Assembly (NCBI GenBank): GCA_964508715.1
Contig: CAZDUX010000001.1
Span: forward strand, 1 to 64,000
From: JAKALX01 sp964508715
Lineage (GTDB): Bacteria > Chloroflexota > Dehalococcoidia > Tepidiformales > Tepidiformaceae
DNA length: 64,000 bases
Reading direction: 5' to 3'
In this document: positions 33,437 through 41,568 of the stretch, one piece after another
Numbering within the stretch: position 1 is the first letter of the stretch
Layout: each line of letters opens with the position of its first letter
Made by a program: the position numbers and the translations under genes
Notes under the pieces: model-generated
Database searches by the model: none
Seen by the model: only the letters and a program-made list of their open reading frames with translations
Told to the model about the DNA's origin: nothing

Positions 33437-34963
33437 CTAGCGTGCGATCTCGGTGGCGCGCGTCTCGCGGACGACCGTCACCTTGATCTGGCCGGGATAC
33501 TCCATCGTCTCCTCGATCTTGTGGCTGACGTCGCGGGCAATGCGCATCGCCGCCAGATCATCCACTTGCTCGGGCCGGACAATGATCCGCACCTCGCGGC
33601 CAGCCTGGATGGCGAAGGCGGATTCCACGCCCTTGAAGCCCTTTGCGATGCTCTCGAGTGTTTCGAGGCGGCGAATGTAGTTCTCCAACGATTCGCGGCG
33701 GGCGCCCGGGCGGCCACCGCTAACGGCATCCGCCATCATCACGAGCACAGCCTCAACGGTGCGCGGCTCCACCTCTTCATGGTGAGCCTCGATGCAGTGG
33801 GCAATTGCATCCCTGGTCTTGAAGCGGCGGGCGATTTCGGCGCCAATGAGGGCGTGGGTACCCTCGACTTCGTGGTCGACCGCCTTGCCGAGGTCGTGCA
33901 GGAATCCGCCAGCCCGGGCGATATCCGCGTCGGCACCGATCTCCCGGGCCATCATCGCCGCGATGTGGGCCGTCTCGATGCTGTGGCGCATGACATTCTG
34001 GCCGTAGCTGGTGCGGTAGCGCAGCCGGCCAAACACCTTGAGCACCTCGGGGTGGAGGTTGAGCACGCCTGCTTCCACCGCGGCGGCCTCGGCCGCATCC
34101 TGCATCGTCGTTTCTACTTCACGCCGCGCTTTGTTGACTGCTTCCTCGATGCGCGTCGGGTGGATACGGCCATCCTGGACGAGGTTCGAAAGTGCTACAC
34201 GTGCGATCTCGCGCCGAACCGGGTCGAATGAGCTGACGGTTACCGCGTCGGGTGTGTCATCGATGATGAGGTCGACGCCGGTTGCAGCCTCAATTGCGCG
34301 GATGTTCCGTCCCTCTCGGCCGATGATTCGGCCCTTCATGTCATCGCTTGGGATCTGGACAACCGAGACTGTCGTTTCGGCCGTTACTTCCGAGGTGTAG
34401 CGCTGGATTGCCGTGGCGATGACCTTGCGGGCGCGGGCTCCGGCTGTTGCTTCTGCTTCCTTTTCGGCCTCGCGGACGCGGCGGCTCGCCTCTTCGCGGA
34501 TTTCGAGGTCGATTGCCGTGAGTTGCTGCTCTCGTGCCTCGGCCTGTGTCAGGCCGCTGATTCGTTCAATCTCCGTGGCCTGGCGCTGGCGGAGTTCTTC
34601 CGCTTCGGCCCGGATCTTGTCGATCTGTGCCTCACGGTCCCGGAGGCCGGTTTCACGCCGCTCGAGCGCTTCGGTCTTGCGGTCGAGGTTCTCTTCTTTC
34701 TGGGTCAGGCGCTGCTCGATGCGCTGCACTTCCGTGCGGCGTTCCTTGAGTTCGGCTTCGAGCGAGTTACGGAGGCGAAGGTTTTCCTCCTTCGCTTCGA
34801 GCAGAAGCTCTTTCTTGCGTGATTCGGCCTCAGCGAGTGTCCGGCTGGCCTGCTCCTCTGCCTGTTGCAGTGATGTCCCAACGGTGTTGCGGCGCACCAT
34901 GTAACCAGCGCCGGCACCGACCAGCAAACCCACGAGGCCGACGATAACGGCTATCGCCAGCAT
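33437..34963 (-). CDS. rny: Ribonuclease Y
   Basis: A membrane-anchored endoribonuclease that starts mRNA decay. The 508-residue protein has an N-terminal helix (about 3-25), a long coiled coil rich in Glu, Arg and Ala (about 30-185), a KH domain with GRIIGREGRNIRAIE, and an HD domain with HSIETAHIAAMM and FLHDLGKAVDHE. TGGAGC precedes the ATG. Its 5' leader contains a hairpin (ATGTCG at 34979-34984 with CGACAT at 34992-34997). The promoter is at 35044-35072. Confidence 0.95.
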   Translation of the reverse strand: MLAIAVIVGLVGLLVGAGAGYMVRRNTVGTSLQQAEEQASRTLAEAESRKKELLLEAKEENLRLRNSLEAELKERRTEVQRIEQRLTQKEENLDRKTEALERRETGLRDREAQIDKIRAEAEELRQRQATEIERISGLTQAEAREQQLTAIDLEIREEASRRVREAEKEAEATAGARARKVIATAIQRYTSEVTAETTVSVVQIPSDDMKGRIIGREGRNIRAIEAATGVDLIIDDTPDAVTVSSFDPVRREIARVALSNLVQDGRIHPTRIEEAVNKARREVETTMQDAAEAAAVEAGVLNLHPEVLKVFGRLRYRTSYGQNVMRHSIETAHIAAMMAREIGADADIARAGGFLHDLGKAVDHEVEGTHALIGAEIARRFKTRDAIAHCIEAHHEEVEPRTVEAVLVMMADAVSGGRPGARRESLENYIRRLETLESIAKGFKGVESAFAIQAGREVRIIVRPEQVDDLAAMRIARDVSHKIEETMEYPGQIKVTVVRETRATEIAR

Positions 34964-35043
34964 TATTTCGCTCCAGTGATGTCGGGGTGAGCGACATAAT
35001 CAACATTAGCCCATCAGATCATGAGACCGGATTGGATATATCG

Positions 35044-35072
35044 ATCCTACGCGTGGCCCCGTACCGCGTCAA
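35044..35072 (-). promoter_or_regulatory. Sigma-70-type promoter of rny
   Basis: On the minus strand TTGACG (35072-35067) and TAGGAT (35049-35044) are 17 bases apart. The predicted leader is about 75 bases. The -35 box lies close to the recX stop at 35086. Confidence 0.65.
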
Positions 35073-35085
35073 AGTAACACGAAGG

Positions 35086-35736
35086 TCATTCATCATCGGC
35101 GAACGACCCATGAGCCTCAGTCCAGGCCGTACGAACGACCCGCTCGGTGGTTGCGAAATCGAAGCCGCGGCGCTGCAGCGCACCGCCGACCCTGGCTCGA
35201 AATGCCTGGTAATCGGGTGCCGAGACCCGGCGTGCACGCGATCGAGCCAGCTCGAGGGCGGCAGCGTCATCGTCGACGCCGCTCGTCGCATCGGCCGTCA
35301 TCTCCGCGGAGATGCCTTTGGCTCGCAGTTCGGCTCGCAGCATACGGCCACTGCGCGGCGCGGCACTGGTACGTTCGCCGACCCACATGGCGGCAAATCG
35401 TGCGTCATCCACGAGACCGGCGTTCCGCAAGCGTTCGAGTTCTTCATCGATTGCCTCGCCGTCCGCACCGCGCAAGCGAAGGCGGCGGCGAAGTTCGGCC
35501 TCGCTCCGCATTCGGTATGAAAGGAGGTTCAGAGCGGCTTCGTGGAGACTGGCCCGCCTCTCCTCGGCGCCGAGCGAGGCGATCAGCTCGGGGGAGGCGA
35601 CCATGCCGCGGCGAATGTGCAGGCGTTCGCACGCCTCGTCGCTGAAGACGAACTCCCGGCCGTCATCGAGGATGAGCGTCCGGCGTTTCCGGCGCAGCCC
35701 GCGGATCTCCGCGATGCGCGGGTGCTCGGAGTCCAT
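35086..35736 (-). CDS. recX: RecA regulator RecX
   Basis: RecX binds RecA filaments and limits recombinase activity. The 216-residue protein has the three-helix repeat pattern of the family, for example ALNLLSYRMRSEAELRRRLR and GLVDDARFAAMWVGER. It begins three bases after recA, so both are on one transcript. The N-terminal 60 residues form an extension (RGLRRKRRTLILDDGREFVF) also seen in other chloroflexal and firmicute RecX proteins. Confidence 0.92.
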   Translation of the reverse strand: MDSEHPRIAEIRGLRRKRRTLILDDGREFVFSDEACERLHIRRGMVASPELIASLGAEERRASLHEAALNLLSYRMRSEAELRRRLRLRGADGEAIDEELERLRNAGLVDDARFAAMWVGERTSAAPRSGRMLRAELRAKGISAEMTADATSGVDDDAAALELARSRARRVSAPDYQAFRARVGGALQRRGFDFATTERVVRTAWTEAHGSFADDE

Positions 35737-35739
35737 CGG

Positions 35740-36783
35740 TTACTTGCTCGCGGCGCCCACGGGCTGGCCATTGATCGGTGCGCGCGCGGGGAGCCCCGCA
35801 TCGCTTCGGATCTGCGTCTCGATCTCATCACGCAGTTCCGTGTTGTCCTCGAGGAATGTCTTGGCGTTCTCGCGACCCTGCCCGATGCGCAGGTCACCGT
35901 AGCTGTAGAACGCTCCGTTCTTCGTGAGCACACCGTGCTCGACACCAAGGTCGATAATATCGCCGGAGCGGCTGATACCCCGTGGCTGCTCGAACATGAT
36001 GTCGAACTCTGCAACCTTGAACGGTGGTGAGACCTTGTTCTTCACCACCTTGGCTTTCACCCGGCGGCCAACAACGTCGGTGCCCTTTTTGATGGAGTCC
36101 ATGGGGCGGATGTCGATACGGACCGAGCTGTAGAACTTGAGTGCCCGGCCGCCCGGGGTCACTTCCGGATTCCCGAAGACGATGCCGACCTTCTCGCGGA
36201 GCTGGTTGATGAAGATGACCGAGGTGCTCGTCCGAGCGATAGTGCCTGTGAGCTTGCGCAGCGCCTGCGACATGAGGCGTGCCTGGAGGCCAACGTGGGC
36301 ATCGCCCATCTCACCCTCAATCTCGGCGCGAGGTACGAGCGCAGCGACCGAGTCGACGACGATGATGTCCACCGCGTTGCTGCGCACCAGCGCCTCGCAG
36401 ATCTCGAGCGCTTGCTCACCGGTGTCCGGCTGGCTCACGAGCAGGTCTTCGAGACGGATCCCGAGATCGCGGGCGTATCCCGGGTCCATCGCGTGCTCGA
36501 CATCGATATAGGCCGCCGTTCCACCTGCCTTCTGGGCCTCGGCCATCACGTGCTGCGCGAGCGTCGATTTTCCCGCCGATTCCGGGCCGAAGATCTCCGT
36601 CACCCGTCCGCGGGGGATGCCACCGATACCAAGTGCGATGTCGAGGGCGAGCGAGCCAGTTGGGATCGCCTCGACCGCGGCCGGCGTGCCTTCGCCGAGG
36701 CGAATGACTGCCCCGCGCCCAAACTGCTTGTCAATCTGCTGCAGCGCGATCTCGAGCGCGCGAGCGCGGTCCGAATCTGCCAT
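35740..36783 (-). CDS. recA: Recombinase RecA
   Basis: The 347-residue DNA strand-exchange protein has Walker A GPESAGKS (66-73), the Walker B strand DIIVVDSVAALVPRAEIEGE, the MAW-type multimer region and the L2 loop GIVFGNPEVTPGGRALKF. The ATG at 36783 gives the normal N-terminus; a longer frame to 36861 overlaps the control region. A LexA-type box lies 76 bases upstream. Confidence 0.97.
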   Translation of the reverse strand: MADSDRARALEIALQQIDKQFGRGAVIRLGEGTPAAVEAIPTGSLALDIALGIGGIPRGRVTEIFGPESAGKSTLAQHVMAEAQKAGGTAAYIDVEHAMDPGYARDLGIRLEDLLVSQPDTGEQALEICEALVRSNAVDIIVVDSVAALVPRAEIEGEMGDAHVGLQARLMSQALRKLTGTIARTSTSVIFINQLREKVGIVFGNPEVTPGGRALKFYSSVRIDIRPMDSIKKGTDVVGRRVKAKVVKNKVSPPFKVAEFDIMFEQPRGISRSGDIIDLGVEHGVLTKNGAFYSYGDLRIGQGRENAKTFLEDNTELRDEIETQIRSDAGLPARAPINGQPVGAASK

Positions 36784-36858
36784 CTGAACCACCGTCCCGG
36801 CTGGATTGGGCCCCGAAATTGATCGCGAGGCCCATCGATATCGCATCCTACACACCAG

Positions 36859-36872
36859 CAAACAAATGTTCT
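36859..36872. promoter_or_regulatory. Candidate LexA (SOS) box upstream of recA
   Basis: CAAACAAATGTTCT matches the Gram-positive LexA consensus CGAAC-N4-GTTCG at eight of ten fixed positions. On the minus strand it covers the -35 and spacer region of a promoter whose likely -10 is TAGGAT (36850-36845), so bound LexA would block recA-recX transcription. Confidence 0.5.
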
Positions 36873-36925
36873 AGCATGCTGTCCAGGATGTGTACGCTAC
36901 TTGTACCGGCCAATCGCGACAAACT

Positions 36926-37216
36926 ATGACGCGACTCCACGTTCATGTCACACCGCGGTCTTCGCGCGAGGCGATCGAGGGGTTCGACGCCGGCGGTGTG
37001 CTCCGCGTACGGGTATCGGCGCCGCCCGCTGATGGAGCGGCTAACGCGGCCGTTGCGAAGCTCCTTGCAAAGGCGCTTGGACTACCCGGCCGTGACGTGG
37101 TCCTCGTCGCGGGAGCGGCAGCCCGCCAGAAAACGTTTGAGGTTGCACTCCCAGGTGAGGAAGTTCGGGAACGTCTCGCCAGGAACGGCCCGGGCCGGCC
37201 TCAAACGGGTTCCTGA
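36926..37216 (+). CDS. DUF167/YggU family protein
   Basis: A 96-residue protein of the DUF167 (YggU) family with the pattern VHVTPRSSREAI, RVSAPPADGAANAAVAKLL and KALGLPGRDVVLVAGAAARQK. Structures are known but no function is established. It is divergent from recA. The ATG at 36926 gives the normal start. Confidence 0.85.
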   Translation: MTRLHVHVTPRSSREAIEGFDAGGVLRVRVSAPPADGAANAAVAKLLAKALGLPGRDVVLVAGAAARQKTFEVALPGEEVRERLARNGPGRPQTGS

Positions 37217-37287
37217 GCGACTCCTGGGGTAAGGTGGGACTGCGGACGCGCCAGCCAGGCGTGCCCAGCCTCTCTTCGGACGGTTCC

Positions 37288-38676
37288 ATGCCAGCACCTG
37301 ATCTCGATACCATTGTCTCGCTCGCCAAGCGCCGCGGCTTCGTATTTCCCGCCGCCGAAATCTACGGTGGCTTCGCCAATACCTATGACTACGGCCCGCT
37401 CGGTGTCGAGCTCAAGCGCAATATTCGCGAGGCATGGTGGCGGGCCATGGTCCGCAACCGTGACGACGTCGTCGGTATCGATGCCTCGCTTCTTACCAAC
37501 CCCCGCGTCTGGGTTGCGAGCGGCCATGTGGCGACCTTCCACGACCCCCTCGTCGATTGCAAGAAATGCCATATGCGCTGGCGCCTCGACCACATCCTCG
37601 AGGGGCAGTATGGCGAAGCAAAGCGTGATCCTGCCGGGAATGTCCTCTGCCCGAACGATGGGGGTGAACTCACCGAGCCCCGCATGTTCAACCTGATGTT
37701 CAAGACACAGGTTGGCACCATCGAAGACGAATCGAACGTTGCCTACCTGCCGCCCGAAACGGCGCAGGGCATCTTCATCAACTTCGAGAACGTCGTTGCC
37801 TCCACACGGCGCAAGCTCCCATTCGGGATCGCCCAGACGCGGGTGAGCTTCCGAAATGAGATCACCCCGGGGAAGTTCATCTTCCGTACGCTCGAGTTCG
37901 AGCAGATGGAGATGGAGTACTTCTGCATGCCGCCGAAGGACCGGAACAACCCGGAAGAGTACCTGGCGCTCCACCGAGAGTGGATCGACGAGCGCCTGCG
38001 CTGGTACCGCGACACCCTTGGCATCGAGGAGTCGCGGCTCCGCATCCGTTACCACGAGAAGGAAGAGCTGTCGCACTACAGTGCCGGTACCGCCGATATC
38101 GAGTACCTCTTCCCGTGGGGGTGGGGTGAACTCGAGGGCGTTGCAGCCCGCACCGACTTCGACCTTTCGTCACACGCGAAGGAGAGCGGCCATCCGATCA
38201 CCTACTTCGATGAGGAGACCAACCAGCACGTTGTCCCCTGGGTTATCGAACCCGCCGCTGGCCTCACCCGGACGCTCGCCGTCTGCATGCTCGAGGCCTA
38301 CAACGAAGAGCCTGATGAGAAGGGCGACAAGCGAGTTGTTCTCAAGTTCCGGCCGAACCTTGCCCCGGTGAAAGTCGCGATTCTCCCGCTCTCAAAGAAT
38401 GAAGCGCTCCGCCCGGCTGCCAGGAAGATCTACGACCTGGTCCGGCCGCTCTGGATGGCCCAGTACGACGAAACGCAGTCAATCGGCCGCCGCTATCGCC
38501 GCCAGGATGAGATTGGCACACCGCTCTGTGTCACGGTCGACTTCCAGACGGTCGGTGAAAAAGGCGAGGCCGGTGATGATGCGGTTACCGTGCGCGACCG
38601 GGATTCGCAAGAGCAGGTTCGCGTGCCAATTGCGAAGCTCGTTGATGTACTGCGAGAACGCCTCCCCGGCTGTTGA
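37288..38676 (+). CDS. glyQS: Glycyl-tRNA synthetase (alpha2 type)
   Basis: A class II synthetase charging tRNA-Gly, of the homodimeric type. The 462-residue protein begins with KRRGFVFPAAEIYGG, has a zinc-binding insertion (CKKC and LCPNDGG), motif 2 FRNEITPGKFIFRTLEFEQM region, motif 3 GLTRTLAVCMLEAY, and a C-terminal anticodon domain (from about 355, LAPVKVAILPLSK). I used the ATG at 37288; an in-frame start at 37234 would add 18 unconserved residues. The leader is too short for a T-box. Confidence 0.95.
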   Translation: MPAPDLDTIVSLAKRRGFVFPAAEIYGGFANTYDYGPLGVELKRNIREAWWRAMVRNRDDVVGIDASLLTNPRVWVASGHVATFHDPLVDCKKCHMRWRLDHILEGQYGEAKRDPAGNVLCPNDGGELTEPRMFNLMFKTQVGTIEDESNVAYLPPETAQGIFINFENVVASTRRKLPFGIAQTRVSFRNEITPGKFIFRTLEFEQMEMEYFCMPPKDRNNPEEYLALHREWIDERLRWYRDTLGIEESRLRIRYHEKEELSHYSAGTADIEYLFPWGWGELEGVAARTDFDLSSHAKESGHPITYFDEETNQHVVPWVIEPAAGLTRTLAVCMLEAYNEEPDEKGDKRVVLKFRPNLAPVKVAILPLSKNEALRPAARKIYDLVRPLWMAQYDETQSIGRRYRRQDEIGTPLCVTVDFQTVGEKGEAGDDAVTVRDRDSQEQVRVPIAKLVDVLRERLPGC

Positions 38677-38915
38677 TCCTTCGAGGGCAGTAGTTCGAGT
38701 ACCGAAGGGGAGTACACGTGCTGCTGTGCTCGTCGTCGGTGGGGCCACTATCGATTTGTGGTGATTTCGGTCTTGTATTTCCCGGCGGGCAACCACGTGT
38801 CGCCGTGCCGCCAGCCGGGCCTTCCGCCGACTGTACTGGCCACGGCCGCTCATGATGCTCCGTTCCCGCCGACCCTGAGGCCGGCGTAAGAGCGATCACC
38901 CCGGGCCGAGAGAAA
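38677..38915. other. Intergenic region, nothing recognised
   Basis: These 239 bases separate the convergent glycyl-tRNA synthetase and repeat-protein genes. I see no conserved ORF, RNA gene or convincing terminator. Confidence 0.5.
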
Positions 38916-39218
38916 TCAGGCTGCCCGTGGACCCGCGGCCCGGCAGGCTGCTCCATACTCTGCAATCGCGAGCGTTACCGGATCGTGTGCGCCAAGGTCA
39001 CGCGGGCCGAAATGGTGGGTCAGCGCTTCGTATACACGCTTGCTTGCGGCTTCAATCGCTTCCTCATCGTTCGACCGGCAGCGCTGGCCATACTCGGTGA
39101 TCGCAAGCACGAGTGGTTCGTTCGCCGCGAGATCGAGCGGGCCGAAATGATGCGTGAGGGCTTCGTAGAGGTGGCTGCTCGCCTGGTGGACCGGGTCTTC
39201 CGAGGTTGCAGTTGTCAT
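38916..39218 (-). CDS. Small protein made of two 33-residue repeats
   Basis: The 100-residue protein contains two copies of one module, residues 16-48 and 61-93, identical at 22 of 33 positions. Each has YEALTHHFGP, a central DL, LAI, EYG and a final CR. A 12-residue acidic linker joins them. The pattern suggests a helical hairpin repeated twice; His pairs and the terminal Cys could bind metal. I do not recognise the family. A palindrome lies 18 bases upstream, suggesting regulation. Confidence 0.65.
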   Translation of the reverse strand: MTTATSEDPVHQASSHLYEALTHHFGPLDLAANEPLVLAITEYGQRCRSNDEEAIEAASKRVYEALTHHFGPRDLGAHDPVTLAIAEYGAACRAAGPRAA

Positions 39219-39235
39219 GGCCTGGGCTTCCCTTT

Positions 39236-39250
39236 TCTGATTTAATCAGA
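39236..39250. promoter_or_regulatory. Palindrome upstream of the repeat-protein gene
   Basis: TCTGATT-T-AATCAGA is a perfect 7-bp inverted repeat around one base, in an AT-rich patch 18 bases before the start at 39218. The short spacer suits a dimeric repressor better than an RNA hairpin. The regulator is unknown. Confidence 0.45.
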
Positions 39251-39364
39251 ATGTAACATAGACGAAACACGGAAGAAACAGGGAAGTTGACTCGGCTTTT
39301 CACTCGCCTATCGGCTCGAAACATGAGCGGCTAGGATCGGTCGATTCCCCCCAGGAGCCGAGTG

Positions 39365-40393
39365 ATGCCCTCACTTACCGTCCGTCCATTCGAGGCCAGC
39401 GACATCGAGACCGCATCTGAGTTGCTCGCTGCCCGCCAAATGGCGGACCGTGCACTCGTCACCGCGCTCGACCCCGGGCTCGAAGACGCAGAGGTATGTG
39501 CGACCCATCTGGTCGAACCGATAGCGCGGAGCCGCCGTGCCGAGGGTGTGGCTGCTTTGCGTAATGGCCGCATCGTTGGCTTCCTGTTTGGCGAAAGGAT
39601 GACCTTTGCTCCGACAGAGTTCCCCTCGATGTTCATCGCGCCGCATTCAATCTCGATACCGGTTCATGGCCACGCGGTTGAACGCGGTGAGGATGTGTCT
39701 GCCGTTTACCGTGCGATGTACGGCTATCTCGCGGCTGGCTGGACACGCAGGGGATTCTTCATCCACCAGTCGCACATCTTTGCTGCCGATGCCGAACTGC
39801 AGGAGGCATGGGTGGCACTCGGGTTCGGCAGGATGACGACGGCGGCAATCCGCGCAACTGAGCCCGTAACCGGCACCCTTGATGCCAGCATCGAGGTGCA
39901 CCGCGCGTCAGCGGAGGATCTCGAGGTGGTAATGGCGCTGGCCGACACGCTCTTCAAATTTCACAGCACCTCGCCGATCTTCTGGCCGTTTCTCAACGAA
40001 CCCCAGGCGGCCGCTCGTGAAGCCCAGCGGGCACTGCTCGATGATCCCCGGAGCGGCTACTTCATTGCCTACCGTGATGGACGCCCCATCGCGATGCAGA
40101 CCTACAACGTTCCTGGCTTCACACCGGCGATCGTACCCCGGCAGGGGAATGTCTACCTTTTCGAAGGTGTAGTCGAACCGGATGTCCGTGGTGGCGGCAT
40201 CGGTACGCGGCTTCTCGCCGAGGGGATGGCGTGGGCGCGTCAGCAGGGCCATCAGTGGTGCACCCTCCACTTTGCGAGCGCGAACCCAAGTGGTGGCCCG
40301 TTCTGGCTGGGCCATGGCTTCCGGCCGGTCGAGTACACCATGGTGCGCCACATCGACGAGCGTGTTGCATGGGCAAACGGTTGGGATGACTAG
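39365..40393 (+). CDS. GNAT family N-acetyltransferase with two domains
   Basis: The 342-residue protein looks like two GNAT units: an N-terminal one (about 1-165) and a C-terminal one (about 178-335) with the acetyl-CoA loop EPDVRGGGIGTRLLAEG. The N-terminal copy lacks a clear Q/RxxGxG/A loop and may be structural. The substrate is unknown. AGGAG precedes the start; an in-frame GTG lies one codon earlier. The stop overlaps the convergent amidohydrolase stop by four bases. Confidence 0.82.
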   Translation: MPSLTVRPFEASDIETASELLAARQMADRALVTALDPGLEDAEVCATHLVEPIARSRRAEGVAALRNGRIVGFLFGERMTFAPTEFPSMFIAPHSISIPVHGHAVERGEDVSAVYRAMYGYLAAGWTRRGFFIHQSHIFAADAELQEAWVALGFGRMTTAAIRATEPVTGTLDASIEVHRASAEDLEVVMALADTLFKFHSTSPIFWPFLNEPQAAAREAQRALLDDPRSGYFIAYRDGRPIAMQTYNVPGFTPAIVPRQGNVYLFEGVVEPDVRGGGIGTRLLAEGMAWARQQGHQWCTLHFASANPSGGPFWLGHGFRPVEYTMVRHIDERVAWANGWDD

Positions 40394-41184
40394 TCAAACG
40401 GGATGAGCGCCGCAGCCGCACCACCAAGGAGCGCCTCGAATTCATCCGCCGAAAGGCCCAGGCCGTCGAGTCTCCCCACCTGCGTTGCTGCGGGGACCGG
40501 GTTATTGGGTGCATCACTCCCGAACAGGAACCGGCCGGAGAACCGCCGGATGGTCTCGGCACCGGCCGTCACGGGGCGATCCCAGACGGGCGTGAGGTCG
40601 GCGTAGAGGTTCTCGAAGCGGTCCATCAACTCGATCGCGCGGGACGTCGCAGGGTGACCGGCGTGCGCGAGCACGATGCGTGTGCGCGGATTTGCCGCCA
40701 GTACCGGGATGAGGGCATCGATCTCGCCTGCCTCGGTGTCGCCCGGTGCGACCTGCCCGGCGTGGACCACGATCGGTGCACCAGTCTCGGCGGCGGTCTG
40801 CCAGAGTGGGCCCAGCCGGGGGTCTGACGGGTCGAACGAACCGACCGAGCAGTGCAGCTTGACCACCCGCAGCCGAAGATCGACGAGTGCTCTGCGAACC
40901 AGGTGTGCGAGATCATCGTCACCGGGATGGAACGTCGCGCCGGCGATGAGGCCCGGAAAGGCAGGGATTGCTGAAGCCGACCACTCGTTGAGGCTTTCGG
41001 CGATGCCGGGCCGGTGCGCGTATGGGAGCACCCATGCGCCATCGAACCCGTTCTCCTTCACGGACTCCGCGACACCGGCCAGGAGTGGGCTGCCAGCGAG
41101 CGCACCGTTCAGGTTCAGGCGCTCGCGGACAGCGGTCGCGAGGCGGTCGGGGAAGGCGTGGACGTGTGCATCGATGCGTGGCAT
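40390..41184 (-). CDS. Amidohydrolase family (TIM-barrel) protein
   Basis: The 264-residue metal-dependent hydrolase of the amidohydrolase_2 type has IDAHVHAF (4-11), a core His in IVVHAGQ, LAHAGHP and the terminal Asp in LFGSDAPN. Members act as decarboxylases or hydrolases on aromatic or lactone-like substrates. AGGGAG precedes the ATG at 41184. No pathway partner is next to it. Confidence 0.85.
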   Translation of the reverse strand: MPRIDAHVHAFPDRLATAVRERLNLNGALAGSPLLAGVAESVKENGFDGAWVLPYAHRPGIAESLNEWSASAIPAFPGLIAGATFHPGDDDLAHLVRRALVDLRLRVVKLHCSVGSFDPSDPRLGPLWQTAAETGAPIVVHAGQVAPGDTEAGEIDALIPVLAANPRTRIVLAHAGHPATSRAIELMDRFENLYADLTPVWDRPVTAGAETIRRFSGRFLFGSDAPNNPVPAATQVGRLDGLGLSADEFEALLGGAAAALIPFD

Positions 41185-41568
41185 GGCGTCTCCCTGCGGG
41201 CTGATGATTAGCAAAGCCTAAACGAATTGACTGCAGGGGAGAGGCAGGTACCGACCGTGTCGCTGCTCAGAGAAAACGTCAGAGCTAACTGCTCGGTGAC
41301 TATGTCCATCTATGGGAGATGGAGTGATTTTGAGCAAGCGAGAAGAGCAGCGAGCCATCGTACCCGCCCACGTGAGTATCGGCGCTCCGAGCATCGCCGA
41401 AGCGGCAGTCTTGATCGGGGTGAGCGAGCGGCAAGTCCGGCGATAGCCGGGGATGAGCGTGTCCGCACGACGGAGCCGCGCCACAGGCCGTAGAATGACG
41501 CGGCTGTCACGACTGACGCCGCCAAGTGCGGCAGGGTCCAAGATTCTGCACAAAAATCGGAGTTGATC
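41185..41568. other. Intergenic region with transposase remnant
   Basis: These 384 bases lie between the divergent amidohydrolase and thiolase genes. They hold the short helix-turn-helix remnant at 41324-41446 and otherwise nothing recognised. The stretch near 41258-41300 has repeated CTGCTC and CAGAG words and might be an old insertion-sequence end. Confidence 0.4.
41324..41446 (+). pseudogene. Truncated transposase helix-turn-helix fragment
   Basis: A 40-codon frame from GTG encodes a typical transposase N-terminus: an SKREEQRAIV start, then SIAEAAVLIGVSERQVRR, which matches the helix-turn-helix opening of ISNCY/IS481-like transposases. It stops at TAG just where the second helix-turn-helix should begin, and no continuation is seen in other frames. 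It is a decayed insertion sequence. Confidence 0.5.

Noticed and set aside
32552..34231. 559-residue plus-strand reading frame
   Set aside because: It is antisense to ymdB and rny, which have clear families; long antisense frames are expected at this base composition.
37217..37287. T-box leader before glycyl-tRNA synthetase
   Set aside because: Only 71 bases separate the gene from its upstream neighbour, and neither a specifier loop nor the T-box sequence is present.
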